53,191 bases of DNA from DASVVT01 sp036386415 (GCA_036386415.1 DASVVT010000085.1:1-53191), one strand, 5' to 3'; shown: positions 29,409 to 38,334, counted from the stretch's first letter. A program made the numbers and translations. Notes: generated by a model from the letters alone, not told the origin.

Positions 29409-30826
29409 GATTCTTTAATTACCTCGCCGCCCAGCCCTGGGCCATCACTGAAGAGTGCCTGCGCCGCATGCACGAGATCTACTGCATCGCCCTGGAGCGC
29501 AAAGCGAATGGCGAGCAGCTCGACAGGTCGGCGCTGGAAAAGGAGCTGGGCCGTCCCCTCGACAATACGCGCGCCGTCACCGTGCGCGGCGGCGTCGCGA
29601 CGATCCCCGTAGAGGGTCCGATCTTTCGCCGCGCCGATATGTTCACCGACGTCTCCGGCGCGACGACGATCGAGACGCTGGCGAAGGACTTCAACGAGGC
29701 CCTCACCAATCCTGCCGTCAAGGCCATCATCTTCTACATCGATAGCCCCGGGGGCGAAGTCAACGGCATCAACGAGTTTTCCGACATGGTCTTCGCCGCG
29801 CGCGGGGGCGACAAGCCCGTCGTCTCGTACGTGGCGCACGACGGCGCGTCCGCCGCCTGCTGGATCGCGACCTCCTCGGAGGAGGTCATCCTCGATGCCA
29901 CGGCGTCGCTCGGATCAATCGGTATAGTCGCGGCGGTTCCCGACCCCAACAAGCAGTACAAGCGCGACATCGAGTTCGTCTCATCCCAGTCGCCGAAGAA
30001 GCGGCCCGACCCGACCACCGAGAAGGGGAAGGCCGTCATTCAGGATCTGGTTGACTCTCTGGCCGCAGTGTTCGTCGAGTGCATGGCGCGAAACCGGGGC
30101 GTTACCCCTGGGACGGTCATAAATGATTTCGGTGGCGGCGCGCTCCTGGTCGGGGAGCAGGCCGTTGACGCAGGGCTCGCTGACCGCGTCGGCTCATACG
30201 AGCAGGTCTTGAGTGAACTTCAGGCGGAGGTGGCTTCCGGCGCGCGCGCGCCCCGCCCACAGAAAAGAATGCACGCGTCACTTTCAGGCAACGGAGAAAA
30301 AACGATGGCTGAGTCAAAAGACAAAAACTGGCTGCGGAGACTCTTGAGCAGTCTCAGCGAAGACGAGCGCCAGGAAGCTACGGCGGCTCTGAGCGAGTCA
30401 GCCGAGGAGTCGGAGGATGTCCGCCAGCTCCGCGAAAGGGCGGCGCGCTACGAGGTGAGGGCCAAAGAGGAGCGCATAGAGGCGGCTAAAAAGTTCGCCG
30501 GCGAACAGGTGGTAGCCAAGGCCATCTTCCCGCGCACGATGGAGAAGCTTGAGGCTCTTTGCGTGGCACTGGCCGAGGCAGACGACAAGCTGTCTCTCAC
30601 AGGCTCCGCCTCGCTTATGGCGCAGGTGAAGGCGATCTTTGCCGATCTGCCGAAGCACAACCTGACGAAGGAGATGGCGGCCTCCGATCTGCCCAAGGGT
30701 TCCGTGGCACTCAATCCGGATGCCGGTGCCGAGAACGAGCTTCTGTCTCCGGAGACGGCCAGCGCTTCGGCGCGAGCCTATGCCGAGCGCGCGAACAACA
30801 GAGCACCTCTGAAAGAGGTCAAGTAG
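29405..30826 (+). CDS. S49 (SppA/lambda C-like) capsid protease fused to scaffold
   Basis: A 473-residue protein. Residues about 55-290 are an S49 peptidase: YIDSPGGEVNG, then AHDGASAACWIATSS (nucleophile near S149), then SLGSIGIV and a later GLADRVGSY. Residues about 300-473 are a charged, helical scaffold (SEDERQEATAALSE to NNRAPLKEVK). This mirrors lambda C-Nu3, where the protease cuts scaffold during prohead maturation. An internal ATG at 30305 has a GGAG ahead and could give the scaffold alone. Confidence 0.88.
   Translation: MRFFNYLAAQPWAITEECLRRMHEIYCIALERKANGEQLDRSALEKELGRPLDNTRAVTVRGGVATIPVEGPIFRRADMFTDVSGATTIETLAKDFNEALTNPAVKAIIFYIDSPGGEVNGINEFSDMVFAARGGDKPVVSYVAHDGASAACWIATSSEEVILDATASLGSIGIVAAVPDPNKQYKRDIEFVSSQSPKKRPDPTTEKGKAVIQDLVDSLAAVFVECMARNRGVTPGTVINDFGGGALLVGEQAVDAGLADRVGSYEQVLSELQAEVASGARAPRPQKRMHASLSGNGEKTMAESKDKNWLRRLLSSLSEDERQEATAALSESAEESEDVRQLRERAARYEVRAKEERIEAAKKFAGEQVVAKAIFPRTMEKLEALCVALAEADDKLSLTGSASLMAQVKAIFADLPKHNLTKEMAASDLPKGSVALNPDAGAENELLSPETASASARAYAERANNRAPLKEVK
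30305..30826 (+). CDS. Candidate nested scaffold (Nu3-like internal start)
   Basis: In-frame internal ATG (MAESKDKNW) preceded by CGGAGAAAAAACG. It would yield a 173-residue scaffold identical to the C terminus of the protease, as in lambda Nu3. The ribosome site and the position exactly at the domain boundary support it. Confidence 0.5.
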   Translation: MAESKDKNWLRRLLSSLSEDERQEATAALSESAEESEDVRQLRERAARYEVRAKEERIEAAKKFAGEQVVAKAIFPRTMEKLEALCVALAEADDKLSLTGSASLMAQVKAIFADLPKHNLTKEMAASDLPKGSVALNPDAGAENELLSPETASASARAYAERANNRAPLKEVK

Positions 30827-30873
30827 TAGTACGCGCGCGCCTAAATCAACTCTGAAGGAGGTCGAGAAGAAGC

Positions 30874-31680
30874 ATGAGCACTTACGGGAGAAGGATTCTA
30901 GCGACGACGGGGCGGGTTTTAAGGGTCGCGGCCAGCATGCTCGCGCATTGGAAGACCGGCGGCGTAACCATCGCCTGGGCCACGGTCGCCGCTGCGGGGG
31001 CAGACACCACTCTCCCCGACGACACGCCGATTAAGGCGGGGCAGAGGTTCCTGCGATACGGGCAGATTCTGTGCCGGATCGTGACGACCGAGGTTCAGAC
31101 ACTTGACCTCTCCGGGGATGATGACCCCACCGGCGGCACGTGGGACATCACCGACCTGTTGGGCGAGGAGATTCTCGGGATAGCGTGGAATGTTTCTGCC
31201 GCTGCGCTCCAAGCGGCTATCCGCGCCGTGGATATAGATGGCATCGAGGGCACGACGGTCGAAAAGGTTGGTTTCGTCTACACGATTACCTTCCCGAAGG
31301 AGCTGGGCGACGTGCCGGCCATCACAGTGGACGCCAGTGGCCTGACCGGCGGTGTCGGGGACACCTTCGCGATCACGGTCACGACCGCGCAGCCCGGCGG
31401 CAATTTCGGCAAGTACGGCCCATATGACCCGGCGGCGACGGATGGGCGGCAACTGCTCACGCGCGGGGAGTGCTTCATCCTCAACGAGACCGTGGTTGAG
31501 AACGGTGTAGCCGGAGGCCTGGACCCGGGCGTCACGGATCACCCGGCGGTTTTTGACGGCGGGCCTGCATGGAAGGCTCGCATTCTAATGACGACAGGGG
31601 CGCATTCACTCGCCGCCGGGCCTACGGTGACGGAGTTCGAGGCGGCGTTCCCGCGCATCGAGTACGTTCAGGACAAGTAA
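30874..31680 (+). CDS. Head decoration/stabilization protein (lambda D-like region)
   Basis: A 268-residue protein, longer than lambda D. The C-terminal half holds KYGPYDPAATDGRQLLTRG with CFILNETV, the usual signature of decoration proteins before the major capsid gene. The N-terminal and middle parts include an inserted beta domain (DLSGDDDPTGGTWDITDLL to FAITVTTAQPGGN) of the kind in bacterial Ig-like folds. It would bind the outside of the expanded capsid. AGGAGG lies just before the ATG. Confidence 0.7.
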   Translation: MSTYGRRILATTGRVLRVAASMLAHWKTGGVTIAWATVAAAGADTTLPDDTPIKAGQRFLRYGQILCRIVTTEVQTLDLSGDDDPTGGTWDITDLLGEEILGIAWNVSAAALQAAIRAVDIDGIEGTTVEKVGFVYTITFPKELGDVPAITVDASGLTGGVGDTFAITVTTAQPGGNFGKYGPYDPAATDGRQLLTRGECFILNETVVENGVAGGLDPGVTDHPAVFDGGPAWKARILMTTGAHSLAAGPTVTEFEAAFPRIEYVQDK

Positions 31681-31768
31681 GCTCAAACGGCGGGGAATTA
31701 ACCGCTTGGATTCGGAGTGCGAGGAATCAACCGCTTCGATAAGGACACGTCGATAAGGAGACGATGAC

Positions 31769-32920
31769 ATGGATCCCATACAGATTCTTCAAGCCGCGCG
31801 CATAACTGGAAAGGTTCAGGCGCTTCAGGACGTCCGCACCCTGTCGCCCATCCTGACCATGCTCTCGCGCACGCCCATTGTCCCGGCGGAGGAGGGGGAG
31901 CTGATGGTCTCGTTCATCGGCAATCCCGTTATCGCCGATCTGGTCGCGGACGATCAGAAGGCGGCCGTTTATTCGGTCGGCAAGTTCCGCACCGAGACCC
32001 ACGGCGCGCCCAATCTGAAGCTCGGGCAGATGCTCACGCAGGCTCAGATCAAGCTGCTGCGCTCGCTCAATGTGAATCCGGCCAGGTTCAGCGCCTACGA
32101 CAACACGGAGAACACCATCCTCGACCAGCTCTTAAACGGCGTCCGCATGAGGATGGAGGCCATCTGCTGGGCGCGCGCGATGGACGGATTCAGCTACAGG
32201 CGCCTCGGCATCATCATGGACAACGTGACGTGGGGCATGCCACAGGAGCTGAAGGTCACGCTTGAAGTACCGATCACCGACCACGCGAACTGCCTGATCG
32301 TCACTTATATCAACAATCTGAGGCGGATCGCGCAGGTGCGCTACGGCATCGTCTATGACCGCATCTCGATGTCGCTTGCGGCCTTCAACGAGATGATCGC
32401 CTGCGCCGAGTTCCAGGCAAAGGCGCGCACGTATCTCGCGCCGAACGTCTCCTGGGTGAATCTCAACACGCAGAACACGGAAGACATGTCGGCGCTCGCG
32501 CGCCGCGTGCTCAGCGTGGCCGAGATCGAGCTTCAGGATTGGCGCTACTGGACGCAGGGCGAAGACGGAGTCCTCAAGTCGGAGCCGTTCATGCCGATCA
32601 ACAAGTTCGTCTTTTCGGCGAGGATGAACGACAACAACGCGATGGTCGCCGACTTCGCCAACGGCGTGCCGACAGAGGTGGACGTCTCCAACCTGGTGAG
32701 GGAGTCAAACGGGATCATCGGCTCTCTGCCCGCGGACACATACGGACCCGTAGGGTATGCGGAAGGCAGTCTCAACCCGCCGCAGATCACCTACTGGGGT
32801 GTCGCGCGCGGCTGGTCCCGCAAGCACCTCAAGCAGGAGACGGCCGTTATGACAGTCGCGCCGGCGTCGGGTGACGATGCCATCGAGGAGGTCGTTAGCA
32901 TCGCCGAGCCTGAGTTCTAA
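31769..32920 (+). CDS. Major capsid protein (lambda E-like)
   Basis: A 383-residue protein following the lambda gpE family (PF03864) plan: N-terminal MDPIQILQAARITGKVQ, central NNLRRIAQVRYGIVYDRISMS, then DMSALARRVLSVAE, and the C-terminal GVARGWSRKHLKQETAVM. It assembles the icosahedral shell with the HK97 fold. AAGGAG precedes the ATG; the 88-bp gap before it has a short direct repeat (GAATTAACCGCTTGGA/GAATCAACCGCTTCGA). The TAA stop abuts palindrome copy 6. Confidence 0.87.
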   Translation: MDPIQILQAARITGKVQALQDVRTLSPILTMLSRTPIVPAEEGELMVSFIGNPVIADLVADDQKAAVYSVGKFRTETHGAPNLKLGQMLTQAQIKLLRSLNVNPARFSAYDNTENTILDQLLNGVRMRMEAICWARAMDGFSYRRLGIIMDNVTWGMPQELKVTLEVPITDHANCLIVTYINNLRRIAQVRYGIVYDRISMSLAAFNEMIACAEFQAKARTYLAPNVSWVNLNTQNTEDMSALARRVLSVAEIELQDWRYWTQGEDGVLKSEPFMPINKFVFSARMNDNNAMVADFANGVPTEVDVSNLVRESNGIIGSLPADTYGPVGYAEGSLNPPQITYWGVARGWSRKHLKQETAVMTVAPASGDDAIEEVVSIAEPEF

Positions 32921-32939
32921 CCTAAATCCTTTTTAGGTT
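32919..32939. repeat. Gene-end palindrome, copy 6 (AACCTAAA-5-TTTAGGTT)
   Basis: Perfect 8-bp arms around tcctt, sharing two bases with the capsid gene stop. The core is identical to copy 1. Placement right after the major capsid gene would suit mRNA 3'-end stabilisation or attenuation. Confidence 0.78.
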
Positions 32940-33012
32940 GGTGTCCGAAGGGGTCGGGGCTTCAGAAGCCCCCGTCAAACGTCAGGTAGCTTTTGAGCTA
33001 AGGAGGCTCTCT

Positions 33013-33228
33013 ATGTCAGCAAAGGAACGGCGCGAACACCTTGAGCGCGCCATCATTGAGGGCGGTGTCATTATGACGGCGAAGGGGGGACTGACCCGTC
33101 AGGTGCCCACGACGTCAGCACTCGCTCGCACGAGCGACGAGCGACAGGCCGCGCGCGAAGACCTGGAGCGGCGGTTTAGCAACCTTCAAGAGGAGGCCCG
33201 CCTGCTCGAAGGGGGAGGGGCAGCGTGA
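33013..33228 (+). CDS. Small head protein (71 aa)
   Basis: The ATG at 33013 follows AGGAGG and is preferred to 32938, which lies inside palindrome 6. The product is helical and charged (KERREHLERAII, REDLERRFSNLQEEARLL). It stops at a G-rich run (GGGGGAGGGG) after which another frame continues for 80 codons. Position matches lambda FI-type genes. Confidence 0.65.
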   Translation: MSAKERREHLERAIIEGGVIMTAKGGLTRQVPTTSALARTSDERQAAREDLERRFSNLQEEARLLEGGGAA

Positions 33229-33466
33229 GCAGCAGCGTGAGCAGCAGCGGTCCGTAGAAACGGGCAGGCGCACGCAGGAGGGCGGCAAATCGGGCGGCGC
33301 GGAAGACGAGATCCCCGCAGATTATCCGGGCAGGGCCGTGCTCATCGGTCTCGGTTACACGAAGCTTTCCCAAGTGAACGCTCTTTCTGAGAAGGAGTTG
33401 ATCGACCTTAAAGACATCGGCCCGGCGATGGCCTCGAAGATCATCGCGCAGCGGACTAAGAAGTAA
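33229..33466 (+). CDS. Helix-hairpin-helix reading frame lacking a start (frameshift candidate)
   Basis: After the stop at 33228 the +1 frame stays open to TAA 33464-33466 and encodes a Gln/Arg-rich linker (EQQREQQRS) followed by a clear helix-hairpin-helix-like domain (LGYTKLSQVNALSEKELIDL and KDIGPAMASKIIAQ). No usable start with ribosome site exists; GTG 33340 is poor. The coherent domain implies that it is fused to the 33013 gene by frameshifting at the G run, or that one base is wrong in the assembly. Confidence 0.6.
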
Positions 33467-33472
33467 TTCGTC

Positions 33473-33922
33473 ATGCTGACTAAAGAGGAGATTGAGGGGG
33501 CACAGGATAGCCTCATTGCTAACCACCTCTCGGACGTGGCGCAGCGGCAGTGGCTGACGCTGATCCGAGGGTTCGATGGTTACCGGTCGAATCCTGGGCT
33601 GTACGCCAATCTCGCACAGAAGCTGGCCGGGGCGACGGGCATCACGGCACAGATTCTTCAGGCGGCTTTGACGAAGATCGAAGCTATTGGCTCAGGCCAG
33701 GAGTCTTTGGGAAGCGAGGCAAGCGCTGGCGTCTCCTGGTCGCGTGCGGATAACAGAAATGAGCTGATCCTGGACGGCTTAAACGCCCTTTATGACGTGC
33801 CCGCCGTGCGCCCGACGTCAGCGGTGGTGAAGACGGATTGGGGCGCGTTCCGGTGCTCTTTGCATGGGTGCCTGAGGTCAGTTTGTGGGTGCGGCTACGG
33901 GCTAAGATTTCCGCTTCTGTAA
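33473..33922 (+). CDS. Head completion/connector hypothetical protein (149 aa)
   Basis: Unrecognised by motif. Helical N terminus (KEEIEGAQDSLIANHLSDVAQ, quoted in part) and a Cys-rich C terminus (CSLHGCLRSVCGCGYG). Its place between capsid and tail genes suggests a connector or stopper protein. Confidence 0.55.
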   Translation: MLTKEEIEGAQDSLIANHLSDVAQRQWLTLIRGFDGYRSNPGLYANLAQKLAGATGITAQILQAALTKIEAIGSGQESLGSEASAGVSWSRADNRNELILDGLNALYDVPAVRPTSAVVKTDWGAFRCSLHGCLRSVCGCGYGLRFPLL

Positions 33923-33925
33923 TGC

Positions 33926-34318
33926 GTGATGATTCCACTGACCGAGATCAGGGCCGTTGAGTTCAATGTCCGTCGCGAGCTTTTTCTCGGCAGGTCGGCG
34001 AAGCTGGTTCTGCTCAGAGAGGACCAATCCGCGGACCGTTATAAAACGCTCAGGGTGATCAGTGCGGATTGGGATATCCCAAAGCCCAATGAGTTTTTCG
34101 GTACGCAAAGTTTTTATGTTGCCGACATATCGCAGCCCTTTGCGGATCTGGTTCATGTGACCACACACGTTGTGGTTGTTGGGTCGGACCTTTCACCTTT
34201 GAACGGCCAGCTCTTTGAATTGACCCCGGAGACATCGGCTCCAACCGGAGAGCATGCGTACTGGAATCTTCGGTGTAAATCAATTAGCAAGCGATTTACT
34301 CCTGATCTGGAGCCGTAG
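33926..34318 (+). CDS. Head-tail joining hypothetical protein (130 aa)
   Basis: Strand-rich protein (KTLRVISADWDIPKPNEFF, LVHVTTHVVVVGSDL). Either GTG 33926 or ATG 33929 can start it. Position suggests a head-tail joining or completion protein; no motif identifies it. Confidence 0.55.
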   Translation: MMIPLTEIRAVEFNVRRELFLGRSAKLVLLREDQSADRYKTLRVISADWDIPKPNEFFGTQSFYVADISQPFADLVHVTTHVVVVGSDLSPLNGQLFELTPETSAPTGEHAYWNLRCKSISKRFTPDLEP

Positions 34319-34327
34319 GTCGTAGAC

Positions 34328-34720
34328 ATGCACCTCGAGGCAGGACCCATCGAAATCCCGGAAGCGCTACTCAGCCTGGCTGAGCGCTTCACGCCGTCAC
34401 ACGACATCGAGACGGTCAGCAGTCTGGTGCCGTACTCCGACGTCATTGAGCGTGGGTGGAAAACACGGGGCCGGGGTCAGGACAGTTATCCCGGGCGCTA
34501 CCCGGGCAAGCGCGCTCTGGATCTCGGGGGCGAGAGGGCCGTCAACGTCGCCTTCGATACGGAGTTCGGCTACGGGCTTGAAAGCTTTGATATTGATCGT
34601 GCGTTTCACGGCGCGGCCGAGGGGATTGCGATAGCTTACATCCACCAGGTTGAAATTGTGGACGCCGTCCAGTCAGGCCGCTTCCGCGACACGATCGACG
34701 CGAGGGTAGGAGGCTTTTGA
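34328..34720 (+). CDS. Head-tail connector/minor tail hypothetical protein (130 aa)
   Basis: Mixed alpha/beta protein (LSLAERFTPSHDIETVSSL, then ALDLGGERAVNVAFDTEFGYG). Unrecognised. Its stop overlaps the next TTG start (TTGA), so the two are coupled. Candidate neck or tail-completion protein by position. Confidence 0.55.
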   Translation: MHLEAGPIEIPEALLSLAERFTPSHDIETVSSLVPYSDVIERGWKTRGRGQDSYPGRYPGKRALDLGGERAVNVAFDTEFGYGLESFDIDRAFHGAAEGIAIAYIHQVEIVDAVQSGRFRDTIDARVGGF

Positions 34721-35286
34721 CAAAGGACCAGTTCAAAGAGCTCCTCCTTTCGATCAGGGACGGAGTCTACGGCATCGTCAGGGATGAGCTCATCCCGGCA
34801 GGCCCTCCCGAGGAGGGCGAAAAGGTTCCCCTGGTCTTTGATCACTTGGTGGTTGACAACCTGGATAAGTGGGCCGGCCGGCTTCAGTCGGATCGACACT
34901 TTGTTGACGGCGAGAGCATCGCACACGCCTTCATGGTGGACATCGCAGGGCTTATGCCTTACCAGGAACTGACCGTCAATTCCATGTCCTGGAGAGTGCG
35001 CGTCGTCGTCGATTCCTACATTCAGAACTTCGCTGACGTGGGAGACGACAACCCGACCACCATCCTGGGCGGTGAGATCGCACAGGTAGCCTTTGCTCTT
35101 CGCGCTTCGGACTTTTTGAATGTGCCGCCGGTCGAGCTCGAGAGCGGACCGAAGCAGTTCATAGACTCCTTTACCGAGCTGAGGGAGTTCCGGCGACCGA
35201 CGCGCATGGGCCAGGCGCTGGTCATCCAATCTTTGGGCGAGATGTTTGTGACACTGAAACCAATCACGCTGCCGCGGTTACTATAG
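34717..35286 (+). CDS. Tail terminator-like hypothetical protein (189 aa)
   Basis: TTG start overlapping the preceding stop. Alpha/beta protein (KELLLSIRDGVYGIVRDEL at the N terminus, MSWRVRVVVDSYIQNFAD in the middle). It directly precedes the candidate tail tube gene, the usual place of a tail terminator. Function by position only. Confidence 0.5.
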   Translation: MTKDQFKELLLSIRDGVYGIVRDELIPAGPPEEGEKVPLVFDHLVVDNLDKWAGRLQSDRHFVDGESIAHAFMVDIAGLMPYQELTVNSMSWRVRVVVDSYIQNFADVGDDNPTTILGGEIAQVAFALRASDFLNVPPVELESGPKQFIDSFTELREFRRPTRMGQALVIQSLGEMFVTLKPITLPRLL

Positions 35287-35302
35287 GAGCAACAGAAGAG
35301 CC

Positions 35303-36382
35303 ATGACCATAGAGCGCTATCTACTGCCCGAGATGATCGGCTACATCAGCAAGGTCGCGTGTGCCGTCAACACCATCCCGACCACACTGGCCAGCTACAC
35401 CAAGTTTCTGTGTGATATGTTTCAGCCGCCCATCCCGGACGTGCCGCTCATCCCGGACGGCCAGATCGGCGGCGGCTCCGAGCGCCCGCGCAATTACCGA
35501 CCCGGCTGGGTTGATCCGCTCGCCTTCAACATCTCGGGCCGAGTCAACACACACATTACTGCTCGACTCGGCAGCCGTTGCCTGGGAGGCGAGGTCTCCT
35601 CGAATGCGGTCACCGCGGCGGCAAGCTACGATATTACGACGCTTACGCAGCGCGGCTCCGAGGGGCGCCTCCCCAAGTTCTCCGCCATCGGCTTTCTGGT
35701 AGGCGGCTATGATTACATACTGAATCTGGCCGTCGACAGCATGGAGCTCAGCTTCGAGGGCGATCGCAACGTGGACTACACGGCGGCGGTCCGCGGCACG
35801 GGCTATCACAAGCGCGCCGTCGCCGACATTGCGGCCGTCATTCCGGCCAACGTCAGCGGGTCCGAGCTCGACGCCTATCACCTGATGCACCCGGCCGGTG
35901 TGGTCGTGACATTCACCGACGGGACGCCGGCCACGATTGACTTCGGCGCCGATGGCGATCTTCTGGCGGGCCGGTGCTCGCTTGGCCAGGGCATCTCCAT
36001 CAATCCGCTCCCCAACGATTCATTTATGGACGCGGCTGACTGGTATACGGGCGCATACGCGCGCGACATCCACCGGACCAGTCGCGTCCCCGTGGCCTCG
36101 CTCGACGTGGCGGTGCGAAGTGATCTGGCAGACTTCATCCTGACGCAGAGGAAGAAGGACGTGACCAACCTGATCTTCAAGTTCAGGTCGGCCGACAAGA
36201 TCGGGGTCACGACTGAACGCTATGAGTTTGAGTGGAAGTACCCGGTGGCCCGCCTGGGTCGGGTGGCCAGTAACCCCAAGGGGGATGTGGCTGCCGTCTC
36301 GATGACTTTCGAGGGTAAGCCCGACGCGACGGACGGCTTTGTCATACAGCGCGTGCGTACCGACCTGCCAACCATCTCGTAA
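35303..36382 (+). CDS. Candidate major tail tube protein
   Basis: A 359-residue beta-rich protein. Segments such as ELSFEGDRNVDYTAAVRGTGY, RTSRVPVASLDVAVRSD and YEFEWKYPVARLG fit tail-tube-type proteins, with repeated strands ending in a C-terminal FEGKPD turn. AGGAG is present upstream. Its place before chaperone-like genes and the tape measure supports the tube role; the N-terminal 70 residues, with many prolines, are unusual. Confidence 0.6.
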   Translation: MTIERYLLPEMIGYISKVACAVNTIPTTLASYTKFLCDMFQPPIPDVPLIPDGQIGGGSERPRNYRPGWVDPLAFNISGRVNTHITARLGSRCLGGEVSSNAVTAAASYDITTLTQRGSEGRLPKFSAIGFLVGGYDYILNLAVDSMELSFEGDRNVDYTAAVRGTGYHKRAVADIAAVIPANVSGSELDAYHLMHPAGVVVTFTDGTPATIDFGADGDLLAGRCSLGQGISINPLPNDSFMDAADWYTGAYARDIHRTSRVPVASLDVAVRSDLADFILTQRKKDVTNLIFKFRSADKIGVTTERYEFEWKYPVARLGRVASNPKGDVAAVSMTFEGKPDATDGFVIQRVRTDLPTIS

Positions 36383-36444
36383 GGGCGGTGGGTGAAGCGC
36401 TCCGGACCGGCCACGTTTCAGCTACAGCAGAGGAGGATAGGGTG

Positions 36445-37326
36445 ATGGCAGACACAAACCAGGGCGGCGCGATGATAATCAGCGGCGGCGGCCTCATTAC
36501 GTTCATCTCGGGCATTCTGGCGTGGACTCAAGCTCTGGTCGTGCAGGGGCTTCCCACGGCGGTCGAACAGGACGGCTCACACACCTTCCGGCCCGGCAGC
36601 CAGAACGTCCCCGACGACCACCTGCTGCTGGCCCGCGGGAGGACCGATCAGCAGGGCCTGCGCTTGGCCACCACGTCGGCGGCCGACTACACGGCACCTG
36701 AGTTGGGCGGCGTCAAATTTGACATTCCGATCGGCAGGCACGTCGAAGGAGGCTTCCTCCTGTTCAACGGGCAATTCATACCGAGCGGGAATGTAGAAGG
36801 CGTGACCCTGACGCCGGGCCCGGTGCGCACGACCAGCGATCCGGGCGACGGGGGCGGTAACGAAGTAGCCACCGGCGAGGTGGTCGCTTCTCACGAAGTC
36901 GATGTGCAAGAAGACAGCTTCGTTGACCCTGAATCTCCGGTCTATGGAAAGCGCATGACGGTCGACGAGCTCAATCTCTTCGAGCGCCGGATGAATCTCG
37001 AAGGGGTGAAGGATCCTGAGAACTTCCTGATGCCCGACGGGAAGACCACGCTGGCCGACGTGCAGCGCTCAATCAACGAGCGAGGCGCTGAGAGGCGTAA
37101 GGTTGAGGTGGAGCAAGTCAATCTGATCCGCCGAGAGCAGATGGAGCAGTCCACCGGCAATGAAGTGATCGTCACCATGAATCGCTCCGGGGTCCTGCTG
37201 GCCAGCACGCCGGCCGATGACCCGCGCGACATGGGGACCGGAACGGACGTGCTCATTCGCAGTACCACCGGCGAAAAGGCGGACGCTGCAGTAGCCAGCT
37301 CGAATCCCGAACAGGGTAAGGCCTGA
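36445..37326 (+). CDS. Structural hypothetical protein (293 aa)
   Basis: The ATG at 36445 after AGGAGGATAGGG is chosen over 36388. The N terminus has a glycine-rich hydrophobic stretch (GGAMIISGGGLITFISGIL). The middle is charged and helical (NLFERRMNLEGVKDPENF, ERGAERRKVEVEQVNLI). Unrecognised; perhaps an accessory tail or virion protein. A strong terminator follows. Confidence 0.55.
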   Translation: MADTNQGGAMIISGGGLITFISGILAWTQALVVQGLPTAVEQDGSHTFRPGSQNVPDDHLLLARGRTDQQGLRLATTSAADYTAPELGGVKFDIPIGRHVEGGFLLFNGQFIPSGNVEGVTLTPGPVRTTSDPGDGGGNEVATGEVVASHEVDVQEDSFVDPESPVYGKRMTVDELNLFERRMNLEGVKDPENFLMPDGKTTLADVQRSINERGAERRKVEVEQVNLIRREQMEQSTGNEVIVTMNRSGVLLASTPADDPRDMGTGTDVLIRSTTGEKADAAVASSNPEQGKA

Positions 37327-37329
37327 GCC

Positions 37330-37355
37330 GAGGGGCGGGATCGCTCCCGCCCCTC
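37330..37355 (+). terminator. Intrinsic terminator-like hairpin after 37326
   Basis: GAGGGGCGGGA (37330-37340) pairs perfectly with TCCCGCCCCTC (37345-37355) with a tcgc loop, followed by ctctaatttaatt. It could partly end transcription of the head operon and lower tail-gene expression. Confidence 0.75.
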
Positions 37356-37370
37356 CTCTAATTTAATTAC

Positions 37371-37435
37371 GGCTCTGTCACCAGATAGCCCGTGCTCAAT
37401 CCATGTTGAGGCGGGCTTTTCGCTTTGACAGAGCC
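37371..37435. repeat. 65-bp three-tier hairpin with GGCTCTGTCA ends
   Basis: Outer arms GGCTCTGTCA (37371-37380) and TGACAGAGCC (37426-37435) are perfect. Inside, AGCCCG (37387-37392) pairs with CGGGCT (37412-37417), and CTCAA (37395-37399) with TTGAG (37406-37410). It lies between a terminator and the tail chaperone gene. It could be a regulatory RNA structure or a very small non-autonomous element. Confidence 0.7.
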
Positions 37436-37465
37436 CACCACTAACCAGAAAGAGAGGCAAATTAA

Positions 37466-38317
37466 ATGTCAGTTGATGAAAAACAGATCGAGTCAAGGGC
37501 CGATAACTCCGGCGCGGATTATCAACCATACCAGTCGACGCTGGCGCAGGGTAAATACCCTGTCGACGCCGAGGAGTACCAGACCGAAGTGCTCGAGAAG
37601 GACGGCGATCGCAGGCTGATCTTCGTCTATTCCTTCGCCACCATCGAGCGCGAGCACCTGCTCGAATACGGCAAGCTCGTCGTGAATAAGGTGGAGGTCA
37701 AAAAGGGTGTCGAAACCCCGAACTACAACGAGGAGGACGCAAACGCCCGACTCTTCGACCTGATCACGCGCGGCGGATTCTGCTACCCGGAGGGGATGAG
37801 CGAGGAGCAGGCCACAGAGAAGAAGAAGCTGGTTAAATTTACGAGAGAGCAAGCACTCCGCTTTCAGGCCGAGAAGAAGTCACGCGCCATCGTTCAGCAC
37901 ACACGATGCGAAGTGAAGGTGCGACCCATGTCGGACACGGGCATCGAGTTCATGTTCGAAGGAGAGGGCGAGATGATAGTCGACCTCTTCATCCCTGACG
38001 CCACCAAACCGCTGCATGTCATCCCAGTGACCCTGCTGACGCCGAAGAAGGCCAAGCGCACCGCGTTCAAGGATGGGTTCGTCAAGGAAACGCGCGAGCG
38101 AAAGATGACGAAGGTGATCAGGACTATCGTCACTGACTACGCCACGGCACTCGACTTCTTCGGAGACCACTTTCTGCGTGCCGAGAATGTTCTCATCGAC
38201 GGCGGCGAATATGAACCGGAGAAGCAGGAGGCATTTCTGGAGCATTTCAGCGCCCACTTTCAGGCCGAGATCGCCGGCGAGGTCGTGCTCAGCTTCGCAC
38301 GCGGCGCCGAGGACTGA
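37466..38317 (+). CDS. Candidate tail assembly chaperone (G-like)
   Basis: A 283-residue protein, partly charged and helical in its second half (RAIVQHTRCEVKV, FEGEGEMIVDLFIP). It lies two genes before the tape measure, where G/GT-type chaperones are found. The frame behind its end stays open in -1, but no slippery heptamer is visible there, so a lambda-type programmed frameshift is not supported. Good GAGAGG upstream of the ATG. Confidence 0.55.
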   Translation: MSVDEKQIESRADNSGADYQPYQSTLAQGKYPVDAEEYQTEVLEKDGDRRLIFVYSFATIEREHLLEYGKLVVNKVEVKKGVETPNYNEEDANARLFDLITRGGFCYPEGMSEEQATEKKKLVKFTREQALRFQAEKKSRAIVQHTRCEVKVRPMSDTGIEFMFEGEGEMIVDLFIPDATKPLHVIPVTLLTPKKAKRTAFKDGFVKETRERKMTKVIRTIVTDYATALDFFGDHFLRAENVLIDGGEYEPEKQEAFLEHFSAHFQAEIAGEVVLSFARGAED

Positions 38318-38334
38318 CACAGGCGCTCGCCGTC

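Noticed and set aside
33571..33600. GTTCGATGG...GGTCGAATCC resembling a tRNA T-arm
   Set aside because: It lies inside the 33473-33922 gene, in frame with ordered protein (RGFDGYRSNPG), and no cloverleaf forms.
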